Assembly: GCF_000211855.2 (NCBI RefSeq)
Contig: NC_015638.1
Location: 1,674,001 to 1,738,000 of the forward strand
Origin: Lacinutrix sp. 5H-3-7-4
Lineage (GTDB): Bacteria > Bacteroidota > Bacteroidia > Flavobacteriales > Flavobacteriaceae
Reading direction: 5' to 3'
Length of the DNA stretch: 64,000 bases
Each line of letters opens with the position of its first letter. Position 1 is the first letter of the stretch. The notes under the pieces were generated by a model that was not told the origin of the DNA, searched no databases, and worked only from the letters and a program-made list of their open reading frames with translations. The position numbers and the translations under genes are program-made. Shown one piece after another: positions 1 through 8,877 of the stretch.

Positions 1-5
1 ATAAG

Positions 6-34
6 TAAGACAATTGTAAATTTATTTACCCTAC
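6..34 (-). promoter_or_regulatory. Candidate ECF-sigma promoter, leftward
   Basis: On the minus strand GTAGGGT (28-34) is followed after exactly 15 bases by TGTCTTA (6-12). The same pair with the same spacing occurs at 165-193 and 764-792. TGTCTTA resembles the CGTC-type -10 of ECF sigma factors. It would drive a gene to the left of the window, which I cannot see. Confidence 0.5.
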
Positions 35-36
35 TT

Positions 37-138
37 TTAATTTATTTGATTTATTAAAATAATAGCATAGCCTAATAAAAAGACTAATATAAATGCTAAA
101 ATAATTTCTATGGCTTCTATAATTTTAATTGGTATCAT
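37..138 (-). CDS. Possible 33-residue single-pass membrane micro-protein
   Basis: This ATG-to-TAA frame encodes 33 residues. It starts MIPIKIIEAIEII and continues with a hydrophobic stretch of about 20 residues (LAFILVFLLGYAIILI), enough for one membrane helix. A candidate ECF promoter (165-193) ends about 27 bases upstream of the ATG, giving a short leader, and another copy lies just beyond the stop. It diverges from the sigma-factor gene. No family is recognised. The ORF is short and AT-rich DNA yields such frames by chance, so the promoter position is the main support. Confidence 0.4.
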   Translation of the reverse strand: MIPIKIIEAIEIILAFILVFLLGYAIILINQIN

Positions 139-164
139 CGTCAATGGTTTTAATGTTATAATAG

Positions 165-193
165 TTAGACAATGAGAAATTGTTTTACCCTAC
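165..193 (-). promoter_or_regulatory. Candidate ECF-sigma promoter for the divergent micro-ORF
   Basis: On the minus strand GTAGGGT (187-193) and TGTCTAA (165-171) are separated by 15 bases, as in the copies at 6-34 and 764-792. A transcript would start near 158, about 20 bases before the ATG at 138. It points away from the adjacent sigma gene, so it would extend the regulon to the divergent micro-ORF. Confidence 0.5.
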
Positions 194-245
194 TTTTAAG
201 ATCACTTTTTTTTTAACTAACTTGTTTTTACTTTATTTGCAAGAG

Positions 246-758
246 ATGAAGGAACAAAAAAAACTTTGCGAAGAAACTTACTTTAATAGCTTTTATTTAA
301 AGCATGTCCAGCATGCAAGTAACTTTGCGTATTATAAATGTGGAGATAAGGATAATGCGTTAGATCTTGTACAAGATGCTTTTTCTAAAATCTGGGAGAA
401 TTGTTCTAAAATTGATTTTAGTAAAGCTAAAAGCTATTTATTTACTACAGTTAATAATCTTTTTCTAAATAAAATAAAACATGAAAAGGTTGTTATGGAA
501 TATGCAAAAGCAGCGCCTTATATAGATGTTAATAATGAAAGCCCAGAATATATTTTAGAAGAAGAACAGTTTAAAAAAAAATTACAGCACGCCATTGCCT
601 TGTTAACAGATAAACAGCGAGAAGTTTTTTTATTAAACAGAATTGAAGGAAAAAAATATAGAGAAATAGCCGAAATACTAGGTGTTTCTCAAAAAGCTGT
701 AGAAAAACGAATGTCTCTAGCATTAACTGTTCTTAGAGAAAAAATAGAAATTTTATAA
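246..758 (+). CDS. ECF RNA polymerase sigma factor, FecI-like
   Basis: A 170-residue ECF (group IV) sigma-70 factor that directs RNA polymerase to a small regulon. Region 2 spans about residues 10-75, with the core-binding helix DLVQDAFSKIWEN near 40-52. Region 4 with its helix-turn-helix is near 115-165 (LTDKQREVFLLNRIEG, then REIAEILGVSQKAVEKR). The frame is open upstream to a TTG at 180, but that adds an unconserved hydrophobic stretch; the ATG at 246 fits the family. The next genes are a FecR-type anti-sigma factor and a TonB receptor carrying an STN domain, the classic order for cell-surface signalling. A candidate ECF promoter follows the stop codon, suggesting that this sigma drives the two downstream genes. 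Confidence 0.93.
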   Translation: MKEQKKLCEETYFNSFYLKHVQHASNFAYYKCGDKDNALDLVQDAFSKIWENCSKIDFSKAKSYLFTTVNNLFLNKIKHEKVVMEYAKAAPYIDVNNESPEYILEEEQFKKKLQHAIALLTDKQREVFLLNRIEGKKYREIAEILGVSQKAVEKRMSLALTVLREKIEIL

Positions 759-763
759 AAAAA

Positions 764-792
764 GTAGGGTAAATATAAAATTAACTGTCTTA
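764..792 (+). promoter_or_regulatory. Candidate ECF-sigma promoter for fecR-like and TonB-receptor genes
   Basis: GTAGGGT (764-770), 15 bases, TGTCTTA (786-792), then the ATG of the anti-sigma gene at 812. Sequence and spacing match the two minus-strand copies at 6-34 and 165-193. Placement between sigma and anti-sigma genes is what autoregulation would require. Confidence 0.55.
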
Positions 793-811
793 GAGGTGAA
801 GCACTTATAAA

Positions 812-1717
812 ATGAAAGATGAAAATAAAATACTAAAATGGTTAAATAATGAGCTTTCTCATGAAGAAATTGACGATTTAAAAAAATCAGGAAATTTTAA
901 AGATTTAGAGAAAATAGCACATTACTCAACACAACTAGAAGCTCCAAAAGTAGATGCAGAAGCTGCATTACATGCTTTTCGATTAAAGCAAAAGCAAAAA
1001 CCAAAAGTTCGCACTTTAAACTTTAGACCTTATTTAAAATATGCTGCTATTTTAGTTATTATGCTTAGTGTGGCTTTTTTAACTTTTTTTAATAACAATA
1101 AAAGTTATAATACTACCATTGCAGAAACCGAAACCATTACATTGCCAGATAACTCTCAAGTAATGCTTAGTGCAGTTTCTAGCCTTAGTTACAATAATAA
1201 AAAATGGAAAAACGATAGGGATTTAGAACTTGATGGTGAAGCCTTTTTTAAAGTAAGTAAAGGAAAGAAGTTTACTGTAAAAACAAGCGTTGGAGAGATA
1301 CAAGTTTTAGGAACCCAATTTAATGTAAAAGAACGCGATAACTATTTTGAAGTACAATGTTACGAAGGTTTGGTAGCAGTTACTTACAATAAAAAAACTG
1401 TAAAGTTATCTAAAGGAAAATCGTTTAGAGTAGTAGATAACACAATAGAGTTAGTAGACGATTTTTCAAGTGCACAACCTTCTTGGTTAAGCCAAGAGTC
1501 AACCTTCGATAAAGTTCCACTAAAACATGTAATAGCAGATTTAGAGAATTATTACAACATTAAAGTAGAAACAAAAGCAATTGATATCGAACAGCTTTTT
1601 ACAGGAACTTTCACACACAATAATAAAAATATCGCACTACAAACTATAACAATACCTTTAAAATTAAGTTATAAAATTCAAGGCGATACCGTTACTTTCT
1701 ATAAATATGAAAATTAA
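812..1717 (+). CDS. FecR-type anti-sigma factor (FecR and DUF4974 domains)
   Basis: A 301-residue inner-membrane anti-sigma factor. Residues 1-70 are the cytoplasmic part expected to hold the sigma factor. A single membrane helix lies at about 73-92 (ILVIMLSVAFLTFF). The periplasmic FecR domain (about 100-205) begins at TITLPDNSQVMLSAVSSLSY and includes VLGTQFNVKE. A DUF4974 domain closes the protein (about 228-300). It should sense ligand occupancy of the neighbouring TonB receptor through that receptor's STN domain. The gene overlaps the receptor gene by 11 bases, so the two are probably translationally coupled. Confidence 0.93.
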   Translation: MKDENKILKWLNNELSHEEIDDLKKSGNFKDLEKIAHYSTQLEAPKVDAEAALHAFRLKQKQKPKVRTLNFRPYLKYAAILVIMLSVAFLTFFNNNKSYNTTIAETETITLPDNSQVMLSAVSSLSYNNKKWKNDRDLELDGEAFFKVSKGKKFTVKTSVGEIQVLGTQFNVKERDNYFEVQCYEGLVAVTYNKKTVKLSKGKSFRVVDNTIELVDDFSSAQPSWLSQESTFDKVPLKHVIADLENYYNIKVETKAIDIEQLFTGTFTHNNKNIALQTITIPLKLSYKIQGDTVTFYKYEN

Positions 1718-4244
1718 AAACAGGATTGTATTTTTTTTTATTTGTCTAACCACTATTTGTTTTAGCCAGCAAGAAAATCAAGATATTTCATTAGCGAAAT
1801 TTTTAGAAATAACACAAGAAAAATATAATGTCAAATTCTCTTATGCTTTTGAAGATGTTTCTAATATTACCATAAAAACTCCAAAAAACAATTTAAGTTT
1901 AGCAGATACACTAAACTATTTAAATGCTAACACGTTATTAAATTTCAAGACTTTAGATGACCGTTATATTACCGTATCTGTATTAGAAAAAAACATTACT
2001 ATTTGTGGGTTTATTGTAGACGAAAATAATGAACCGTTAATAGGTGCAACAATAAAAAGAATAAACACAACAAAAGGAGTGATTAGTAATACTAGAGGGA
2101 AATTTATATTAGAAAATGTACCTCTAGATGCTTTAATAGAAATATCTTATTTAGGTTTTAATACAATAAATGGTAAAGCAAATACTTTTTTTATAGCTAA
2201 TAATATTTGTAAAACTATTGTTTTAGCTGAAGCTGAAATTAGCTTAAATCAAGTGTATGTTACAAAGTTTTTAACCACAGGATTACAAAAAAGTTTCGAC
2301 GGAAGCACAATTTTAAATACTAAAAAATTTGGCATTCTTCCAGGATTAATAGATCCAGATATATTGCAATCTATACAAGCACTTCCAGGTGTAGAAAGTA
2401 AAAACGAAAGCATAGCAAACATAAATGTTAGAGGTGGTTCTAACGACGAAAATTTAATGCTTTGGGATGATATTAAAATGTACCACTCAGGACACTTTTT
2501 TGGTTTAATTTCTGCTTACAATCCATATTTAACTAATAAAGTCGTAGTAAGTAAAAACGGTACAAGTAGTCAATATAGTGATGGTGTTTCTAGTACTGTA
2601 AATATGCTTACCAAAAATAAAATTACAAATACATTTTCTGGTGGAGCAGGAATAAACCTTATTAGTGGTGATGCTTTTTTAGAAATCCCTTTAGCTAAAA
2701 ATTTAGAGTTACATGTATCTGGAAGACGATCTTTTACAGATGTGTTTTTAACTCCAACGTATAATAATTACTTCGATAAAAGTTTTCAAGACAGTGATTT
2801 AAATAATAATGAAACTATTTTTAATGGAGAGTCTAATTCCAATTTTTCATTTTATGATTATAGTGCAAAACTTTTGTTTGATTTAGGTGATAAACATGAA
2901 TTTAGAAGTAATATTATAATAATTGATAATAATCTTGATTATGCCGAAACAACCATAAATAACCGTGAAACAATAACAAAATCCAGTAATCTAAATCAAA
3001 GAAATATTGGATTTGGAGGGCATTGGAAAGCAAATTGGAACAATCGCTTTTCTACCAAATTAATTGGTTATTATTCTAAATACAATGTTGATGCTTCAGA
3101 TTTACGAGTTGAAACCAATCAATTATTATTTCAGTCTAACGAAGTTTTAGAAACAGGCGTAAAGCTAAATGCTAATTATAAATTAAATTCAAAATTATCA
3201 CTTTTAGCAGGCTATCAATTTAATGAAACCGGAATATTAAACGAGACTAATGTTTCTATTCCTGCATTTAACCGTACTAAAAAAGATGTATTATTAAATC
3301 ATGCCTTTTATACAGAAGCAGAATTTAAAAATGCCAACACCTATTTAAGAGCAGGAGCTAGACTTAATTATTTTCAAAAATTTAGTAAACTATTAGTAGA
3401 GCCAAGAATTAATATAAAACAAAAAATTTCAAGACAGTTTGCTTTAAACTTAAAAGGAGAATTTAAAAACCAAACTGCAACACAAAAAATAGATTTTCAA
3501 GACGATTTTTTAGGTGTGGAAAATAGACGTTGGGTTTTGGCTAATGAAAAAGATATACCTATTACAACTAGTAAACAAGCGTCGTTTGGTATAGATTATA
3601 AGCAAAACAATTTAAATATAGAAGCAACCGCTTTTTATAAATTAGTAAATGGTATTACAGCCAGCAATCAAGGGTTTTATAACAACTTTCAGTTTTTAAG
3701 TGCAACAGGAGATTACACTGCTAGAGGTGTAGAGTTTTTAATAAATAAATCTTCTAGTAACTATAGCGCGTGGTTGAGTTACACATATAGTATTAATGAT
3801 TATGATTTTGAAAGTTTTACGCCTTCAGTTTTTCCTAATAATTTAGATATTAGGCATTCTATATCATTAGCTTTTAATTATAATATATTAGAAAATTTAA
3901 AAGCATCTCTAGGAGGAGTTTGGCGTTCTGGTGTTCCTTATACAAAACCAGTAGAAGGTAACGAAACAGTACAAGATGGAAATGTAACGTTTGTGAATTA
4001 TGATTTACCTAATAACGAAACCTTAGATTCGTTTTTTAGGCTTGATGCATCTTTAGCTTATAATTTTAGTTTTTTAAATACTACTAAAGCAACTATAAAT
4101 TTAGGTGTTAGAAACGTAACTAATCAAAATAATACAATTAGTCGTTATTATGAGGTTGATACAAATAATCAAGAACAAACTATAGAAATTGATAACAAAT
4201 CGCTAAAGTTAACTCCAAATGTGAGTTTTAGAGTTCAATTTTAA
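1707..4244 (+). CDS. TonB-dependent outer-membrane receptor with STN signalling domain
   Basis: An 845-residue outer-membrane transducer. The layout is a signal peptide (1-20, ending CFSQ), an STN domain (about 28-78) that would touch the FecR partner in the periplasm, a carboxypeptidase-regulatory-like domain (about 97-175), a plug (about 205-300, with NINVRGGSNDENLMLWDD) and a beta-barrel ending in a terminal Phe (SFRVQF). Together with the two preceding genes it forms a sigma / anti-sigma / transducer unit. The substrate cannot be read from the sequence; siderophores and glycans are common for the family. No SusD-like gene follows, which weakens the polysaccharide option. The convergent next gene ends only one base away. 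Confidence 0.92.
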   Translation: MKIKNRIVFFFICLTTICFSQQENQDISLAKFLEITQEKYNVKFSYAFEDVSNITIKTPKNNLSLADTLNYLNANTLLNFKTLDDRYITVSVLEKNITICGFIVDENNEPLIGATIKRINTTKGVISNTRGKFILENVPLDALIEISYLGFNTINGKANTFFIANNICKTIVLAEAEISLNQVYVTKFLTTGLQKSFDGSTILNTKKFGILPGLIDPDILQSIQALPGVESKNESIANINVRGGSNDENLMLWDDIKMYHSGHFFGLISAYNPYLTNKVVVSKNGTSSQYSDGVSSTVNMLTKNKITNTFSGGAGINLISGDAFLEIPLAKNLELHVSGRRSFTDVFLTPTYNNYFDKSFQDSDLNNNETIFNGESNSNFSFYDYSAKLLFDLGDKHEFRSNIIIIDNNLDYAETTINNRETITKSSNLNQRNIGFGGHWKANWNNRFSTKLIGYYSKYNVDASDLRVETNQLLFQSNEVLETGVKLNANYKLNSKLSLLAGYQFNETGILNETNVSIPAFNRTKKDVLLNHAFYTEAEFKNANTYLRAGARLNYFQKFSKLLVEPRINIKQKISRQFALNLKGEFKNQTATQKIDFQDDFLGVENRRWVLANEKDIPITTSKQASFGIDYKQNNLNIEATAFYKLVNGITASNQGFYNNFQFLSATGDYTARGVEFLINKSSSNYSAWLSYTYSINDYDFESFTPSVFPNNLDIRHSISLAFNYNILENLKASLGGVWRSGVPYTKPVEGNETVQDGNVTFVNYDLPNNETLDSFFRLDASLAYNFSFLNTTKATINLGVRNVTNQNNTISRYYEVDTNNQEQTIEIDNKSLKLTPNVSFRVQF

Positions 4245-4245
4245 A

Positions 4246-6765
4246 TTAGAAATAAAACCCAAAACTACCTGTTACACCAAATTTTCTAGCATCTGGATTA
4301 AAACTTGGATCTAAATAATTACCTCTAAAGTTAAAATCTATTCTAAACACTTTAAAAATATTGCCAACGCCTATACTGTATTCGTAGTAAGCTTCTTTAT
4401 TTGGAGCAACATAAACAAATGGCGTTCCGTCTGGATTAAACGATGCATTTATATCTCTATTTTCTTGAGAGACATCTCCCATAACACCTCTAAAACCAAC
4501 AATAGCTCTAAGGTTTAGTTTTTTAAGTAATGGAATTCTAGAAAATAATCTCCCATTAAAATTATGCTCTACGTGTAATGTTGCGTATTCATCGGTTACA
4601 AACTCATAAAAATCTAACTGTGAAAAGGTGTTATAAATTGAAAAATATGATTGGTTTCCAGGAACAACACTCATTAAGGCTAATGGTATTTGCCCGTATG
4701 TTTTACCAACTTCTATAGACGTAGTTAAGCGACCAAAGCCACCAACTGCTATGGGTTGTATATACGAAAACTGAAGCTTTGTGTAATCAAAATCACTATC
4801 AAAAACACCTTTGTCTCCGCGAGTTACTTGAGCGAATAACTGTGCAAAATCACTGTTTTTTACACGACGTTCTACACCAAAACCTGTCATTTCTCGTTTT
4901 GGCATATAGCGAACAGAAAAAGCAGATTCATATTGCTTTATTTCTGATGCTGTAGTTGTTTGTGTAGCATCTGTATAATAATCTAAGCTAAAGGTTGGTG
5001 AGGCAGACTCTAAGGTTTTGTAAGTACCACTAACTCGTGTTACTAAATTTCTAACAAGTTCTGCTTCAATAGCAATTGTGCTTAGGTTTATATTGGTAAG
5101 CTTATCGTTAGTTCCTGTGCCAACTATAGAAGACGAAGCTAAACTTCTTCCTAAAACATCTGTAGATGAGGTTAAACTGGCTCCAATTTGTTCTACATCA
5201 CGCCTGTTACCACCAGAAATTATAAACCTGTTTTTTTTGTCTAATAACCATTTTCCAGAAATACCGTATTTAAACTTATTGTCTTTAAAACCGTAGGCTG
5301 TAAAACCTTCTAACCTCCAAAGGTCATTTTGTCCAAAATAGGTACGACCACCAGCACGTAAACGTAAACCTTCTACTTCGTTAAAACCAAAGGTTGAAAA
5401 TACGCTACCATAGTCTAGGTTTAGTTCATCAAATTCAATATATCCAGATGCTAATATGCTTCCTATATTATAAAGACGTTTAAATTTTTTGGTTTTCTTT
5501 AAAGAGTCTAACATGACGTAAACACCTTTTTCGTCTTTACTAAGCTTTTCCATTCTGTTTTCTTCCCAGAAAGCATCGTCTTGATTGTATAAATCTTCAT
5601 CAAAACTATAGACTTTTTCTTTGTAAAATTTCGGGTCTTTTTCAATATCAAACTTGTAATTATTATAGAGTGAAGTACGTTTACCATAAATACCTTGGGA
5701 CTTTTCCTTTTTATTAAAAGCAAAATCCGACATAAAATAATCACGTTTAATTAAAAATACAGAATCATTAAGTACCTCATATTCCTGTTCAATATATATT
5801 TCTTTTACCCAGTTTATATTTGCACTTTTAGAGGCTTGCATATTTATATCTTTAATAGCAAAAGTGGTATCTGCAACCCAAAAGTCTCCTTTAAAGGTTA
5901 ACTCGTTTTTACGTCGTGGGTAATAAATAATATTGTAACACCATTTGTTGTCTATATATGCGCTATCTGCTAGCACATAATTGTACACATTAATACCTGT
6001 TCTTGAAATAGGACTTGTAAAGCTTTTATCAAAAAACTTCAAATAGTTATCATAAACATCAAAATCGCTGTATAAGTCGTCAACAAAATCTATGATAATC
6101 TGGTTGTTACTAAAACCAGAGTTTTTATTACCTTTTAGTATTTCGCGTTTTTCGTTAATTATATTATCGCCATAAACTTCGCTAGACGATTCGTTAATAA
6201 ACATTGGTAAATAGGTTTTACCTGTTACGTTAGAGGTGTCTACCTGCTCAAAAACAAACTCCATACCTTTAAACAGTTTGCTTTTCATTGTTGCGCTGTC
6301 AATAGTATTTAAATCAAACTCTACTTTTTCGTAGCGATCGTATTGGTATTGGTTGTATTGCTTTAAACCATTACTTCTTTTGTTGGCCCATATTTTTCGT
6401 AAAATATCTATTGCTGGATTGTTTTTTTTAGGTTGCTTGCCAGAAACAATAAGTACTTCGTCTAGAGCTGCAACATCTTCTTTTAAAACAATATCAAAAT
6501 CGTAAGTTACCTTTTGTTTTAAAGGTACAGTTTGCGTGACGTAACTAATAAATGAAAAAACTACAGTGTCGTGATTGCCATCATCTTCTAGATAGTACGT
6601 TCCGTTTTCGTCTGTAATAGTTCCAATGCTTGTACCTTGAAAATAGACGTTTGCATAGGCTATAGGTTCATTACTTTCATCGTAAATGTGACCGCTAATT
6701 TTTGTTTGAGCTAAAACTGTAACACTAGCTAATAAAAACAAAAAGGATAATATTCTATATTTCAT
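4246..6765 (-). CDS. DUF5686 and carboxypeptidase-regulatory-like domain outer-membrane protein
   Basis: An 839-residue exported protein. It has a signal peptide (1-19, ending VTVLAQ), a carboxypeptidase-regulatory-like beta-sandwich (about 21-100; TKISGHIYDESNEPIAYANV) and a long DUF5686 region to the C terminus, rich in alternating aromatic beta-strands and ending GSFGFYF, as expected for an outer-membrane barrel. The family is widespread in Bacteroidota and, as far as I know, has no assigned function. It is separated from pdhB upstream by a terminator, so it is probably its own unit. Confidence 0.85.
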   Translation of the reverse strand: MKYRILSFLFLLASVTVLAQTKISGHIYDESNEPIAYANVYFQGTSIGTITDENGTYYLEDDGNHDTVVFSFISYVTQTVPLKQKVTYDFDIVLKEDVAALDEVLIVSGKQPKKNNPAIDILRKIWANKRSNGLKQYNQYQYDRYEKVEFDLNTIDSATMKSKLFKGMEFVFEQVDTSNVTGKTYLPMFINESSSEVYGDNIINEKREILKGNKNSGFSNNQIIIDFVDDLYSDFDVYDNYLKFFDKSFTSPISRTGINVYNYVLADSAYIDNKWCYNIIYYPRRKNELTFKGDFWVADTTFAIKDINMQASKSANINWVKEIYIEQEYEVLNDSVFLIKRDYFMSDFAFNKKEKSQGIYGKRTSLYNNYKFDIEKDPKFYKEKVYSFDEDLYNQDDAFWEENRMEKLSKDEKGVYVMLDSLKKTKKFKRLYNIGSILASGYIEFDELNLDYGSVFSTFGFNEVEGLRLRAGGRTYFGQNDLWRLEGFTAYGFKDNKFKYGISGKWLLDKKNRFIISGGNRRDVEQIGASLTSSTDVLGRSLASSSIVGTGTNDKLTNINLSTIAIEAELVRNLVTRVSGTYKTLESASPTFSLDYYTDATQTTTASEIKQYESAFSVRYMPKREMTGFGVERRVKNSDFAQLFAQVTRGDKGVFDSDFDYTKLQFSYIQPIAVGGFGRLTTSIEVGKTYGQIPLALMSVVPGNQSYFSIYNTFSQLDFYEFVTDEYATLHVEHNFNGRLFSRIPLLKKLNLRAIVGFRGVMGDVSQENRDINASFNPDGTPFVYVAPNKEAYYEYSIGVGNIFKVFRIDFNFRGNYLDPSFNPDARKFGVTGSFGFYF

Positions 6766-6780
6766 CTATTAGTTTTAAAT

Positions 6781-6818
6781 AAAAAAACTTCATCAACAAT
6801 CATGCTAATGAAGTTTTT
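6781..6818 (-). terminator. Intrinsic terminator after pdhB
   Basis: An 11-base stem (6783-6793 with 6808-6818, 14-base loop). On the minus strand it is followed by a T run. It lies just past the pdhB stop and before the DUF5686 gene. Confidence 0.7.
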
Positions 6819-6839
6819 ATAAAGGTAATTTTTTTTTAA

Positions 6840-7817
6840 TTACTTGTACATAACTTTTTTAACAGCTTTAATTACAGACTCATGGTTAGGTAACCACTCT
6901 TCTAATAAAACTGGAGAATAAGGTGCAGGAGTATCTGCTGTGTTAATTTTTACAACAGGAGCATCTAAATAATCAAAAGCTTCAGACTGTATAATATATG
7001 TTAGCTCAGTAGAAACGTTACCAAATGGCCAAGCTTCTTCTAAAACTACTAAACGGTTTGTTTTCTTAACAGATTCTAAAACGGCTTTTTTGTCTAATGG
7101 ACGTACAGTTCTTAAATCAATTATTTCACAAGAAATACCATCTTTTGCTAATTCATCTGCTGCTTTGTAAGCTTCTTTAATAATCTTTCCAAAAGAAACA
7201 ATAGTTACATCTGTTCCTTCTCTTTTAATATCGGCAACACCTAATGGTATAGTATATTCTCCTTCTGGTACTTCACCTTTATCACCATACATTTGCTCAC
7301 TTTCCATAAAAATAACAGGATCGTCGTCACGTATTGCAGATTTTAATAAACCTTTTGCATCGTAAGGGTTAGATGGTACAACAACTTTTAAACCAGGCGT
7401 GTTTGCAAACCAACTCTCGAAAGCTTGAGAGTGTGTAGCAGCTAATTGTCCTGCAGAAGCGGTTGGCCCACGAAAAACGATAGGACATTTAAATTGCCCA
7501 CCAGACATTTGTCTAATTTTTGCAGCGTTGTTAATAATTTGGTCAATTCCTACTAAAGAGAAATTAAATGTCATATATTCTACAATAGGTCTGTTTCCTG
7601 TCATGGTAGAACCTATAGCTATACCAGCAAATCCAAGCTCGGCAATTGGTGTGTCTATAACACGTTTAGCACCAAATTCGTCTAACATACCTTTAGATGC
7701 TTTGTAAGCACCATTATATTCTGCTACTTCTTCACCCATTAAATAAATGCTCTCATCACGGCGCATTTCTTCGCTCATGGCTTCACAAATAGCTTCTCTA
7801 AATTGAATTGTCTTCAT
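6840..7817 (-). CDS. pdhB: Pyruvate dehydrogenase E1 component, beta subunit
   Basis: A 325-residue thiamine-diphosphate-dependent E1 beta subunit that oxidatively decarboxylates pyruvate as part of the pyruvate dehydrogenase complex. It starts MKTIQFREAICEAMSEEM. The family signatures GEEVAEYNGAYKASKG, IDTPIAELGFAGIAIG and the C-terminal transketolase-C block (DLRTVRPLDKKAVLESVKKT) are present. The open frame continues 11 codons upstream, but the ATG at 7817 matches the family N terminus. E1 alpha and E2 are not adjacent in this window. A -7 box lies at 7839-7846. The gene is divergent from etfB. Confidence 0.95.
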   Translation of the reverse strand: MKTIQFREAICEAMSEEMRRDESIYLMGEEVAEYNGAYKASKGMLDEFGAKRVIDTPIAELGFAGIAIGSTMTGNRPIVEYMTFNFSLVGIDQIINNAAKIRQMSGGQFKCPIVFRGPTASAGQLAATHSQAFESWFANTPGLKVVVPSNPYDAKGLLKSAIRDDDPVIFMESEQMYGDKGEVPEGEYTIPLGVADIKREGTDVTIVSFGKIIKEAYKAADELAKDGISCEIIDLRTVRPLDKKAVLESVKKTNRLVVLEEAWPFGNVSTELTYIIQSEAFDYLDAPVVKINTADTPAPYSPVLLEEWLPNHESVIKAVKKVMYK

Positions 7818-7838
7818 AAAATTTGTAAAATTGAATAG

Positions 7839-7846
7839 CAAAAATA
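7839..7846 (-). promoter_or_regulatory. -7 promoter box for pdhB
   Basis: TATTTTTG on the minus strand matches the Bacteroidota -7 consensus TAnnTTTG and ends 21 bases before the pdhB ATG. A matching -33 TTG at the usual distance is not obvious. Confidence 0.5.
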
Positions 7847-8027
7847 ACAATTACTGTAAACTAATACTGAACAATTTATTTAAAATTTATTATGCATGCA
7901 TAGTATATTTTTGAAATAAATGAATTATCTTCGTATCCTGAAAAAGAGAAGTATTAGATGAATGTCTTACGATAACGTTATAGTTCTAAGCTTCCAAGAA
8001 AATAATCAAAAATTTAATAATAAAAAT

Positions 8028-8774
8028 ATGAAGATTTTAGTGTGTATTAGTCACGTGCCAGACACAACGTCAAAAATTAATTTTACAGACGGAGATTCTA
8101 AATTCGACACAAATGGTGTGCAATTTGTTATCAATCCAAACGATGAGTTTGGTTTAACACGTGCAATGTGGTTTAAAGAAAAGCAAGGAGCAAGTGTAGA
8201 TGTTGTAAATGTAGGTGGTGCAGAAACAGAACCAACATTACGTAAAGCATTAGCAATTGGCGCAGACAATGCAATTAGAGTAAATGCAGAAGCTAAAGAT
8301 GGTTTTCAGGTTGCTAAAGAATTAGCTAAAGTAGTACAAGATGGAGGTTACGATTTAGTAATTGCAGGTCGTGAGTCTATAGATTATAATGGAGGTATGG
8401 TACCAGGAATGTTATCTGAATTAATAGGAGCAAACTTTGTAACAAACTGTATTAACTTAGAAATAGATGGAACTAACGCTACCGCTACAAGAGAAATAGA
8501 TGGTGGTAAAGAAACCGTAACAACAGCTTTACCATTAGTTATTGCTGGTCAAAAAGGATTAGTAGAGGAAAGCGATTTACGTATTCCTAATATGAGAGGA
8601 ATCATGATGGCTAGAAAAAAACCTTTAAATGTTGTAGAAGCTGCTAATGCTGAAACTGAAACAACTTCGGTTAAATTTGAAAAGCCAGCACCAAAAGGAG
8701 CTGTAACTTTAGTAGATGCAGATAACTTAGACGAGTTAGTAAACTTACTTCATAACGAAGCAAAGGTGATTTAA
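8028..8774 (+). CDS. etfB: Electron transfer flavoprotein, beta subunit
   Basis: A 248-residue ETF beta subunit. With ETF alpha it carries electrons from acyl-CoA and other dehydrogenases to ETF:quinone oxidoreductase. The start MKILVCISHVPDTTSKI is the family N terminus. The open frame begins at 7962, but the extra 22 residues are not family-like. The ETF alpha/beta signature region is visible (VIAGRESIDYNGGMVPGMLSEL; VEESDLRIPNMRGIMMARKKP). The alpha gene follows after 103 bases that contain hairpin repeats. A TATCTTCG at 7926-7933 is a weak promoter candidate, leaving a leader of about 90 bases. Confidence 0.95.
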   Translation: MKILVCISHVPDTTSKINFTDGDSKFDTNGVQFVINPNDEFGLTRAMWFKEKQGASVDVVNVGGAETEPTLRKALAIGADNAIRVNAEAKDGFQVAKELAKVVQDGGYDLVIAGRESIDYNGGMVPGMLSELIGANFVTNCINLEIDGTNATATREIDGGKETVTTALPLVIAGQKGLVEESDLRIPNMRGIMMARKKPLNVVEAANAETETTSVKFEKPAPKGAVTLVDADNLDELVNLLHNEAKVI

Positions 8775-8787
8775 TAATAAGTTAAAT

Positions 8788-8861
8788 CATTCCGAACTTG
8801 TTTCGGAATCTTTTGAAATTAAAGTAAAGATTAACGAGTTCCTGGTATAAAGTCAGGATTT
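8788..8861 (+). repeat. Double-hairpin intergenic repeat between etfB and etfA
   Basis: The first hairpin is ATTCCGAA (8789-8796) pairing with TTCGGAAT (8802-8809). The second is TCCTG (8840-8844) with CAGGA (8854-8858). This looks like the short palindromic repeats common between flavobacterial genes. It sits inside a presumed operon and lacks a clear T run, so attenuation or mRNA stability is more likely than termination. Confidence 0.5.
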
Positions 8862-8877
8862 CAAAAAAGAAAAAATT

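Noticed and set aside
180-245. TTG start giving a 192-residue sigma factor
   Set aside because: The extra 22 residues are hydrophobic and unlike ECF sigma N termini; they also overlap the divergent promoter at 165-193.
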